This document shows, piece after piece, positions 26,301-38,300 of a DNA stretch of 64,000 nucleotides (within the stretch, counting starts at the first letter, position 1; the number at the start of each line of letters is the position of its first letter). This DNA comes from Branchinecta lynchi (taxonomy: Eukaryota; Arthropoda; Branchiopoda; Anostraca; Branchinectidae). Made by a program: the position numbers and the translations under genes. The stretch is taken from contig JAKZAP010000018.1 in assembly GCA_023053575.1 (NCBI GenBank), positions 11,346,001 to 11,410,000 of the forward strand, read 5' to 3'. A model generated the notes under the pieces. The model searched no databases and was not told where the DNA came from. It was given only the letters and a program-made list of their open reading frames with translations.

Positions 26301-29300
26301 TGGAAAAATGAGATATTTTTACCTTTCAAACGGGTGACCGGATCTTAATGAAACTTGGTATATGGAAGGAACTTGTGTCTCAGATGTTCCGTTTTAGATC
26401 CAGACCGGATCCGTTGACATTGGGGGGAGTTGGAGGGGAAAGCCGGAAATCTTGAGAAACGCTTAGAGTGGAGGGATTGGGATGAAACTTGGTGGGAAGA
26501 ACAAGCACAAGTCCTAGATACGTCATTGACTTAACCGGAACGGATCCGCTCACTTTGGGGAGTTGGGGGGGGGGACGTCGGAATTTCTAGTGATCGCGTG
26601 AGTTTGGTGCTTCCTGATGTGCTAGGACGATGAAAATTGGCAGGCCGGTCAGGGACCCGACCAGATTTAATAGGAAATAGTCACTTCCCCGATCCGACCA
26701 TCTGGGGGGTAGTGGAGGGAGGGGGAAGCCAACAATTGAGGTATTTTCAACTTGCGAACGGGTAATCGGTTTAGGATGACCTCGTGTCCCAGACGTCCCA
26801 CTATAAAAATAACCGGAACGGATCCGCTCACTTTGGGGAGTTGGGGGGTGGGACATTGGAATTTCTAGCGATCCCGCGAGTTCGGCATGCTTCCTGATGT
26901 GCTAGGACGATGAAACTTGGTAGGTATGTCAGGGATCTGAACAGATTGATTTGAGAATAGTCGTTTTCCCGTTCCGACCATCGTGGGGGGAGTGGGTGGA
27001 TGGAGAGTACGACATCTAGTAGCATTAACATGAGTACTAGTACGGAAACGTTAAACTTACCACATGATCATGCAAATCACAGGATTTTTTCCATTTTGTT
27101 TACAGTGGCAGGCTACGAGATAGAATAGAATAGAATAGAATTTTATTTTTCAAAAGTATCTGTCACAGCGTTACCGCCGAATTTGACCTTTTTGTCATAT
27201 AAAATGAGGAATCACATAACACTTCGTCACGAAGGTAACAAAAAAAACACTAAAAAGGACTAACTTATCGGTTCTTGTACAACTCAACAAATGCTGGAAC
27301 AAAACTCCTTCTATATCTTTCGTGAAGAGGGGCCACAGGGGCTAGTTTGGGGATTTTCTGGGATTTCTCTCGCTGGGGTCTAGTACGTACAGGAGAATAG
27401 GGGGGTGGGAGAATATAACGTAATCGGGGAACAGATAGGGTTTTGATACCGAAATCGATGCTAAGGAGAGTTCGTCTCTCTTCCAGGGTAGCGAGTTTGA
27501 ACCTTTTTAGTAGGTAACTGTAGGGCACTTTACCCTCCCCGTTAATAATCATGAGGGCCCTTTTTTGAATGTTCTCGATACGGTATGTGTGTTCTGAAGA
27601 GAGCCCGAAGTGCCAGACAGGACAAGCGTATTCAAGAATAGGTCTGATAAAACTAACGTAAATTTGAAGGAGGTCTTTAGGAGGGCAAGAAAATTTTATG
27701 AGTAGTTACGAGATGCCGTAGCCTCAGATGTCATAAGAAAGCAGTGGTGGGTCTACATTTTTTCAACCTAAAATAGTTTCAACTAAAGAATTCGACAATA
27801 GAAAACGTAAAGAACCAACAGAGAAGGTAAAATTTTTGACGAAGTCTAAAAAATACTTCCGAGATTATTGGGTACGTGAGATTCCTTTAAGGATCATCAC
27901 TGATCAAATATATGACCTCTAGCCTTCATTCATGGTAGCGTTCCAAGACTTACGATCGTTATTATATTGTTCTACTAGCTGATATTATTTTCATTTCACT
28001 GCCGCAAATGATAAGTAAATTGGCTCCTCCCACTTATCATTTTCGTTCCACGGGAGTTTAAGATCGCAACGATTTACTTCAGCAAGGGACACATGTCTGT
28101 TTTCAGGAGCATGCCTGATTTCAGGCGTAGCCTAGGCCTGTTTTCAGGTGTTGTTTTAAAATGCTCTAACGGGAATAAGCTGATAAATTAAGTTACCAGC
28201 AGAAAGTAAAGGCTTTGAGCTTCCATTCCAGATACTGTACTGAATTTTACCTCAACTTATACCTAGTTTCCATAAGTCATTTCCCTAGAATAGTTGTTTC
28301 GGGTGGCAGCTTCATGAAGCACTCCTGTAGTTGAGAACATATTTGCAAAAATAAAAGTCAAAATCAACCTGGCTAGGCTACTATACTGGATAATTATCAA
28401 AAGAATCCACTAGACCGATCTAGAAATGCCAGTACCTGGACTGCACCAGCTGTGCACCACAGCTATAGACTAGTCAAACCAGACATGAAGTTTTTCTTGC
28501 TTTTTTCTATCAGAGTAGGTGCGATAGTTTCGATACCGCGATATTCGACACATCTGATGTATCGTATCGTTGCATTGTCCTGTTTTACCCAGTATTTCGC
28601 AAACGAGATATTGAACTTCCCAAACGTTCTGTTGAACTCGGAAATTTTTCGCTTGGCGTGTACAAACTGTGATTTTTCAATGAAAGTTTCGCAAAATTTT
28701 CAACGGGAAATTTGAAAATTCAATGAAACGTCTGCGAATTCAGTATAATTTCTGGGAACTTCAGTGAAAGATCCGTCAGTTCAACGTAAGTCTTGGGAAT
28801 TCAATACAACTTTTCCGTCGGTTAGCAAAGCTACAATTCCGAGCTAGCATCAGCCAAGCGTTTGTGTCGAACCATTGTTGCACATTCATCGAAATTGAAA
28901 GGAAGTTGACAACATCGTTTTTTTGTCGTCTAATGGAGTCGCGGAATGATTTAGTGGAGTTTGCCCGAAACCCACTATTCTTCAGTCTTCCGATATAGAG
29001 TCATTTACTCGACCCTGAGCCACCATGATTGTAGATAGTTTGTACTCTCTTGTTATATTTTAATTTTTTGTGTTGTTAATAGGCAGTGTCCATCGTTCTC
29101 CTAACTGGGAATCGATACTGCACAAGCTATTGTTCCCCGTTTGTCGGGGAATCGATGTGTCAGGAGCTAATGTTCCCCGACAGATCGGGGAATCCAGCCC
29201 AGGGCTAATCTTCCCCGCCAAGTCAGGGCTTTGCCCAGGGCTAGTCTTCCCCGCCAAGTCGGGGAATTGATGTGTCCTGGGCTAACATTCCCGAGTACTC

Positions 29301-32300
29301 GGGGAACCTAACTGTCCAGTGCTAATGTTCCCTCATAATCAAATAGATAGACAGATGTTTAATGAAGCCCTTGGGCCATGAACAAAAAACACAAAACAGT
29401 ACAACAGTACATTTACATTCGTTATACGAGGGAACTTTTAATGAACATAAAAAAACAACTCCCTTCAATCTCCAACTAACCTCAAATACTTTTAACTAAC
29501 TTATTTAAATGGTCCATAAATGCACCAACCCTGCATATACTTCTAGGGTTTGTGCTACTGAGTAGCTCCTTTACTGACATAATTATACCATTCAAAAATA
29601 TCTCATGCGGGACAGATAACTCCTGGCACTTGTAAAGAATGTGGTCCAGATCCCCTACCTCAACTTTACAAAATTTACAAATCCGATTATCCCTTGTCCC
29701 TGACCTTTTAATATCCAAATATCAAATAATCGATTTAGAGATCGGGGAATCCAAATACCAGGGGCTAATGTTCCCGGACATGCAAATGATTTGATTTTTA
29801 GATCGGGGAACCGAAGTGTGAGGGGCTAATGTTCCCCGACATGCAAATATTGATTTGGTTGAGTTGTGGTCGGGGAATCCAAATGCCAGGGGCTAATGTT
29901 CCCCCCCATGCAAATAATCGATTTTTAGATCGTGGAATCGAAGTGTGAGGGGCTAATGTTCCCCGACATGCAAATATTGATTTTGTTGAGTTCTGCTCGG
30001 CGAATCGAAGTGTCCAGAGCTAATGTTCCCTCATAATCAAAAAATCGATTTAGAGATCGGGGAATCGAGGTGTGAGGGGCTAATGTTCCCCGACATGCAA
30101 ATATTGATTTGGTTGAGTTGTGGTCGGGGAATCCAAATGCCAGGGGCTAATGTTCCCATGCAAATAATCGATTTTTAGATCGGGGAATCGAAGTGTGAGG
30201 GGCTAATGTTCCCCGACATGCAAATATTGATTTTGTTGAGTTTTGGCGGGTAATCGAAGTGTCCAGAGCTAATGTTCCCTCATAATCAAATAATCGATTT
30301 AGAGATCGGGGAATCGAGGTGTGAGGGGCTAATGTTCCCCGACATGTAGATATTGATTTTGTTGAGTTCTGGTCGGCGAATCGAAGTGTCCAGAGCTAAT
30401 GTTCCCTCACAATCAAATAATCAATTTTGAGATCAGGGAATCGAAGTGTGAGGGGTTAATGTTCCCCGACATGCAAATAGTGATTTTGTTGAGTTGAGGT
30501 CGGGGAATCCAAATACCAGGGGCTAATGTTCCCTCATAATCAAATAATCAATTGTGAGATCGGGGAATCGAAGTGTGAGGGGCTAATGTTCCCCCATATA
30601 AAAATATTGATGTTGTTGAGTTCAGGTCGGGGAATCCAATTGCCAGGAGCTAATGTCCCGATAAGCAGTGATGGTTTTGGAGGTCGGGGAATCGTATCAT
30701 CCAGAGCTAATGTTCCTGCATAATCAAATGGCCTGGCACTTGGATTCCTCGATCTCAACTCAACAAAATCAGTATTTGCATGTCCCCTCACACTTCGATT
30801 CCCCGATCTCTAAATCGATTAGTTGATTATGAGGGAACATTAGCTCTGGGCACTTCGATTCCCCGACATCAAAAGCCATTATTACTTATCGGGGAACATT
30901 AGCCCCTGGCACTTGGATTCCCCGACCAGAACTCGACTAAATCAATATTTGCATGTCGGGGAACATTAGCCCCTCACATTTCGATTCCCCCATCTCTAAA
31001 TCGATTAGTGACAATGAGGGAACATTAGCTCTGGACACTTAGGTTCCCCAAGTACTCTGGGAATGTTAGCCCAGGGCACATCGATTCCCCACCACGACTT
31101 GGCGGGGAAAATTAGCCCGATTAGCAAGTGGATTCCCCGATATGTCGGGGAACATTAGCCACATCAACATTAGACACATCGATTCCCCGGCAAACGGGGA
31201 ACAATAGCATGTGGAGTATCGATTCCCAGATAGGAGAAGGATAGACACTGCCTTGTTAATATGGCTTTCGCTGAAATAAAAGTGTTATTATTATAATATA
31301 AATTTGGGAACCCAATATAACTTTTGGGAACGTGTATTGTCCACATCTGCCCCTTCGTACCTAACAAAGCTATAATTCCAGCTCAATCTTGTCAACAAAT
31401 TGACTCTTCATTGATGGATTCTCGTCTCACATGTGTGTGTGTACAAATCTGTGATACTCTTATAATTTACTGATACCTGTACAAATCTGTGATACTCTTA
31501 TAATTTACTGATTACTGATAACAATTTACTGATTGTTTTCATAGTTGTTTGTACAGTTCTTACAATCCATCACGGTTGTTCAAACACTTCCAATAAACTC
31601 TTTATCACAGAACTGACATACATATTTAAACATGCACATTTTAATGTTTTTTAAAGGACAGCTTGCACTATTTACGCTTCAGCTTACAGTATTTAAAAAT
31701 AATTGAATATTAAAACGAGGCTGTGCTTTCAACAAATAACCTACGGTTTTGGCTGTTTTAAGCCTTTTCCAAGACCCGTTGACTTAGGAAACAATTTACA
31801 TAATAGTTTTTTCTGATGGGAAAACTTCTTGCAGACAACCATCGACAGTGTGATACATATAGAAGGTAGCAAAACACAGCAAGTGAGAAAATCAGTGTGG
31901 TTTTGTTAGAGGGGTTAGAATGTACTGTACAAAATTGGGGTCTCTATGGAGTGACTATGGAAGTAGGTTGAGTTAGTATTATAGATAAGACAGGTCCTTT
32001 AATTTTGATTTTATTTGGATGTCGTCAAACCTGCATTGCTGTTCTGGTGTTTACTTTCATGTCACTTTGTTATTTGTTGGTTCTGCATTGTTTTTCTGTT
32101 CACATTGTTGTGGATTTATGATTTAGTTTGTTTTTGCTAAGAACAGTTTGCAAGAACTGCAACCGAAATCTTAGAATGATGACTAGCTGATAGAGAAAAT
32201 GTTCCTTTTTTTTTTTCAATGAATGGTCAGCTTGGCTTTAAACCTTATAGCTCTAATTACTATTTCAGGCAAGGAACCAGGTCTTTTATTTTCTTCCAGA

Positions 32301-35300
32301 TTATCAATAGTTGTGTGCCCAAGCTACGAAACTTGTTTGAAAAGCCCTTAAGTCAACCTTTCAACTACTTGCGAAACAAGTTTTCGTACTTTGTTTCAGG
32401 TGCTTTATTTGCAACCCTAATCCTAATAACTGCTTTGCAGAAGTACCAGATGGTTTTCATTCTTCTGTCTTTAATTTTCAGTTTTCACTTTTTTTTGTAA
32501 AGTTCATAAGACTGATATTACGTTGAAATTTGGTGTGCTTATTCGTATTGGGTCTAGATGTTTAGCAGTCCAACTCCCGACATCCATCCGGTTCAGATGA
32601 GACTGGGCCCGGATTGTCCAATGACTTGACAATGGTTGGAGATAGGACTGTAATCTTCGATTAAGTACCTATTTTTAAGTATCAGTTGAATATGTCGATT
32701 AATTATTTAAGATTAGTGAGGTATGTTGTTTCGTCAACAAGCCAAATTTTCAGAGAAAGTACGTAAACCGACGTCTAGACAAGTGCGGCGAAGGTTTTCT
32801 TGAAACTACTGTAAATATACAGGCCAATTACAGCCAAGACCTTCTTGAAAGTGTAGTAGTAAATACCGATAGGCCAACGTTGCCACGAATCAACAATAAC
32901 AAGAACTTTTCGTGGTCTTCGTGTTGAGAATCTTTCGGCAGTCTTGTCTTTGCTTCCAAAGTGAACAGTTGTTAAATTGGTAAAGTAATTCTCTTTTCTC
33001 AGATGAAATATTCATATTCGATGAAAATAGGAAGGAAGGAAGGAAGGAAGGAATTTATTTCTTCAACATTTCTACAACATATTGAACATATTCTTAAACC
33101 AATAGCCCGTCTCAGTATGTGACAACAGGTCACCTGTGCAAGACGGACATCAAATTATCAAGATCTATTGATCAGTTTTTTTTTTTTTTTTTTCTATACA
33201 CTTAGTGAGTCTTTAACTCACTCCAAATCAGCTTTCCTCACTCAAACACCCCTAGCCTACCCAATTCCCATTCCCCTCCCGAATCCTGTCCCAATCTTCA
33301 TTGAACAACCAACTCAATTACCCAACAAATATTTGTTTAATCTGTTGTTAAACAATAAATGATTATCAGACTCCCTATGCTTGCCGGTAGATTATTCCAA
33401 AACATTCACACCAAAGCTTTAAACTCTAGTCAGTTAAAATCACATGAATTGCTATTCCTAATTTAGTTCCCTGTCTCTCTGAATAGGGAGATAGTGTTTT
33501 CTTGATCTGCAATTTTTGTGATTCTTGTTGTTTGGGTTCAGTGTTTTTCTTTTTGGATAGCTGGCAAATTTGTAGGAGCAGCAAGTAACATCAGTTAGGC
33601 AAAGCCTTTCTTTGCACGGGTCCTGGGCGCCTTTCGGTTTTTCAAGCCATCTTAGTACCAGGACTGGGCATATTGGTCTTGATTAACTAAGGCGTGCCTC
33701 GGCCCTAACTCTCTCTGTGCGTCGGTGCCATCTTAGTACCAAGGTACCCAAGTACCCTTGTATGTCAAGGGTGGGTATATTGGTACCGGTTCACGAAGTA
33801 GAGTTCCTGCGTATATATCTGTATTGAAAAACCCAAAGGTCATATACAGGAAAAACAAACAACTCATAGGAAACTAAACAAAATAAAAACTAAGAAACAG
33901 CACTTCTCAACTCGAGTGCTTTTTGCACAAAATTCCCGAATGAGACAATCACTCTTGGAGACGTAGAACATAAAATACCAAGAAGCTGGCCACCCTTCCC
34001 AGAGAATAATGAACCCCTTAAATGCGAAAGCTCCTGGCACCTGAAAAGAAAATGATCCAGACCATCCCCATCAAGATGGCAAAGAGGACAAACACGTACT
34101 CCATCCGGACACCTAGAATTCCACGAATTACCACCACAGAGCGGTAAACAGTTTGCTCGCACCTGAATCCAACACTTCAAAAATCTAAAAGGTATTCCTA
34201 ACTTAAATATTCACTACCAAAAAGACTCTTTTACTTGCCTGTAATAAATTATCAAGGCTTAGGCGTAAATTCATTGGGCATAAATTCAGTGACGTACCGT
34301 GATTATTTTTTATCTTTGCATTTCCTTTTCGTTTTACAAATAAACCAATTGCCGGTATCTATTCTTCTTGTATGGTTTTGCTATAACTCCTAGGCGGAGG
34401 GATCGCCTTCCGGGAGGGTGCTGTAATCTGGCGGCCTTGCTCGCGCTACCTAGTTAATGTCCCCCGTCCGTCGGTTATAGGACTTTCATGTAATATAGAC
34501 CCTACGATCTGGAAATATTTTTTTTTATTTTAACCTCCGCGTTCATGGGCAACTGTGCCTATGTTGCCCATTGAGGAAAGCTCTTGACCTGAGAAACCAC
34601 TGGAAATAAGAATAATAAAGTGTTTGCACTTAGAGATCACAGGGTGTGGAAGCAACATTTGGAGTTAATTCTCCCCACCGTCTACATTCACGGGTAACTG
34701 GGCCCGGATTGCCCAGTGAGTCAAGTTTGTTAATGTCCAACAGCTAGAGGTAGGATGACAAGACATTGTGTATTTGGCGACAATAGGGTCACAAAGCACT
34801 TTTTGGAGGTCACTTCCGGTTCAAGGGGCGACCAGGCCTACACTAACTTGGCAACAGTTTTGGTAGGACAATGTAAATAGTTGCGCCGAGTTGACTGAAG
34901 CTGGTTACGGACTATGAGCTTGACCTGTACTTGGACACAATGGATCCTCACACCAAATGTGAACAAAACATACTAACCCCTTCGCTTGTCGTGCTGAACG
35001 ACGGGCAGCCATTACAAAGTCATAGGTATCCCGTCACTTACATTTTGGGATCCCAAAAGTAATAGGTTGATTGATTGACAGATTTAGCCAAGACACACAC
35101 AGAAATTGCAGCACAAAGCTAAGTAGCGTGCTCATTTGGTCAACAAATAATATAGGCTGCATAGACTGTACCAGTATACCTATTACTGTGCCGGATCATG
35201 GTGGTTGGTAATTACCAAGCACTTTTAATTTGTTGTATTTTGGTAAAAAAAAAAAAATTAGCTCTGAATTTGTTGCATAAATTTGTGTTTACAGGTCAGG

Positions 35301-38300
35301 AGGTTGTCATCGTCAAGAATGGATCAAGAATTTGTGGTTCTGGAGGATCACTTGCCACTGCTCCAATCATGCAAGACAAAGCCTACTTCGAAATAAAAGT
35401 ACAACAGGGAGGTAAATATCAACCATCAAAGGACTAATCCTACATCGTGTTCTCAAAAAAAGTTAAGTTGAGAATCCAGTGCTTCTGCAACGATCATCGG
35501 GTGTGAAAATATTTAGACCAATTGTTCATAAATCACTCTTCCTGTTAGGTCTGTTCAAATTTGTGTAAATATACACAAAAGTTGCCTAATCACTATTACA
35601 AATTAGACACCTTCCAGTATGCAGTATGACTTAGTACATGTATTTTGTATAGTCCTTTCCAAATTGGTCTTGTCCCGGTCCTTACGTATCTAGTAATTTT
35701 TGTTATTCATTTTCGTCATTCCACGTCCTCTCAAATTATCCTTATTCCTTTGCTACTGGCCACTTTTTTCTAAACTATATTTTCCTTTCGCCGTTCTCTG
35801 TTCTGCCTATAAGCCAGTTTCTTGTTGAATGCGTCAAATTGCTTCGTCATAGTGCTGGATGAATAAACAAGATGAACCTTACCTACTATCCGTTTTGGTA
35901 CAACCCATCCCACCTTAATAAGAGAAAAAGGTAGGAGTTAAAGGTTGATATCTATTTTAGGAGTCTGGGGCGTTGGATTGGCAACAGAACGAACCGACGT
36001 AAACCACACACCTATGGGGAATGATTCAGACTCATGGGTCTTAGGATCAGATAATGCTGTTAGACATAATGGAAAGGAAGTCGCCAGACCAGCAGTGACG
36101 CCAGTGGAGGGAGATATTGTGGTAAGTCTGCACTTCCGTTTTTCGTGATTATCCTGGAAATCAGTAGCATATTTTCCAAATACACCCACCTACCCTCGGT
36201 CATAATGACGGGCTGCTGGTATTAAGAATGATCTTTTCCTTAATCTTACGAAAATCGGTGTTGAACGACTAGCAAAAAGTTTAACCGAAAGTGGCTAAGA
36301 CCTGATATTCTACGCTGTAAATTTTTTTTTGCAGGAATTTGCTACTGGGATAAATCTTGTCTCTAATGAGATAAGATTATCACTAATTCGGATTAATCTT
36401 ATCCCAGTACAGATAAGATTAATCCCACTAGCAAATACTGCAGTTAACTTTTATCCTTTCTCGGAGAAACTTTTTACAGTGTAGTCTCCGGGAGGTAGAT
36501 GTCGGGAAACTCCCATTGCCGTATACCAATTTTTATGGCACTCACAGTTTCTGGCTGAAATGCGATATATCGATCGACCCTAATGTCTGTCGGTTGGTCT
36601 TTTTGCTAGTTTCGGTACTTCCACTTGAGCTCGATCCGATCGTCCGTGTGGGGATAGAGGGAAGGGAATCCAAAATAGTCTGGCCCAAGTAAGTTGCGAA
36701 TGGGTGATCCAATTCGAATGAAACTTAAGAGTGGTAGGCACAGATGCCTGAAATGTCTCGTTCGTGGGTCCGAATTCCATGCGACCATAGTGGGGAGTTG
36801 GAGGGGGGGGGAGGAGAGTCGTACATGCGTAGGGACCAAACGGACAGACGGACTGGGAGGAAAATTAGAAAGTAGACAGTTCCTGGGTCGTGTGTGTTAG
36901 AGGTCGGTTTGATACCGGACTTTTCCCGGAAGTGCTCCGATTCAGATAAAACTTGTTGAGTGGTAGTAGCAAAGTCACTAGATCAGATATTTATGTGTCC
37001 GAGCCGTATGCAAACACGGTGAGATGACTTGTAGGGGCGATCCCGGAAATTTTCTAGCATGCTTGTGGGCCAAACGGATGGAGGGATTTGGATGAACTTG
37101 GAAAGTACAAAGGTTAAAGGCTCTGGGTTCAGGTTTCAGTATGAACCGGTTACGACCGGGGAGAGGCTGAGGTGGACCGGAATATTCGACTCATGATATT
37201 TGCGAACGCGTGATCCGATTCTACCCTAGCATGATGGGTAGTAGGAGCTGATGCCTGAGACCTTCCGATTCCAACCGGAAACCATGTCCAAACCGAATGC
37301 GACCAAGGTGGGTCCCGGAAATTTTCTGACATGAACAGAGACCAGACGGGTAGAGCGATTGGGAAGAAACTTGTAAAGCACAAAATGCATAGCCCCTGTC
37401 ACCGGATTTGGTCTCCGTGAGGGAGTTGGAGGGTGGGTACCGGACATTTTTCGGAAGTGACGCGACATGAGTGAAACTTGGGTGGCAGAAGCCAAGGCCG
37501 CAGATCTAAAAAGTCTTTCTCTTTTTGCTGAGGTAATAGGGATTCTCTTGGTCAGCTTGAATGCTTTCCATACTATTGGCAGGGGCGCCGCTATGGGGGG
37601 TTTCTTCCCCTCGAAGAAAGAAAAAAGCTAAAACGGGCGCTCTGCGAGCGTCCGACTTCAAAAATCTAGCCAAAACGGGCGCTCGCAGAGCGCCCGACCA
37701 CAAACATTTAGCTAAAACGGGCGCTCGCAGAGCGCCCGACCATGAAAATTCAGCACAACTGGTCGCTCACCCAGAAAAGCTAAATGGGGGGCTTGCAGTA
37801 GGCTCGGAAAAGTCAGTAAGGAACGAATTTGAAATTTGAGGAATTGCATTCTCAGTCGCATGTTTCGAGAGACAGGCTATTTCTAGTCGTTCAGAGGTTT
37901 TTAATCATATTTTGTCAGAATGAGAAGTATGATTGCTAAATTTAAGCTTCCATGACCGACAAAAGACAGTTGTCAAATCATGAATTTCATCTGCAGCACA
38001 CAGTTTTAACCTAAGTTTTAACATGATCTGTTATACTAATGTCTCTCGATTCAAGTAAAAATCAGGTTGATTTTCCTTGTGGCGTATTTTTCCAAAAATT
38101 TGTTTATATCATGCAAAGATCCTTTGTGTTTTAGTAGAAAACCATTTAATAATAAGAATTTTTGTCCAGTCCGACGTTTAAAACTAAATCAGTTTCGTGA
38201 TCAATGAGAGACAATTTAATGACGGTTCTGATTATTGCATCACGTCAATTGATTTTTATTTTTGTGTTTTAACTCTAAATTCAATTCAAGTCAACTCCAT

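Noticed and set aside
29082..31252. CRISPR-like spaced repeats (regular GGGGAAT...TTCCCC units)
   Set aside because: Eukaryotic context, spacers are as conserved as the repeats, the array inverts at its centre and is bounded by transposon ends with a target duplication.
32219..32500. plus-strand 93-codon frame beginning NGQLGFKP, reminiscent of an RT phrase
   Set aside because: Only one short resemblance, also found reverse-complemented near 12010 as part of a dispersed repeat; no further RT motifs.
37561..37839. plus-strand frame with a 14-residue repeat ([10 protein letters not shown])
   Set aside because: It is the 42-bp hairpin minisatellite read in one frame; no start context or flanking gene.
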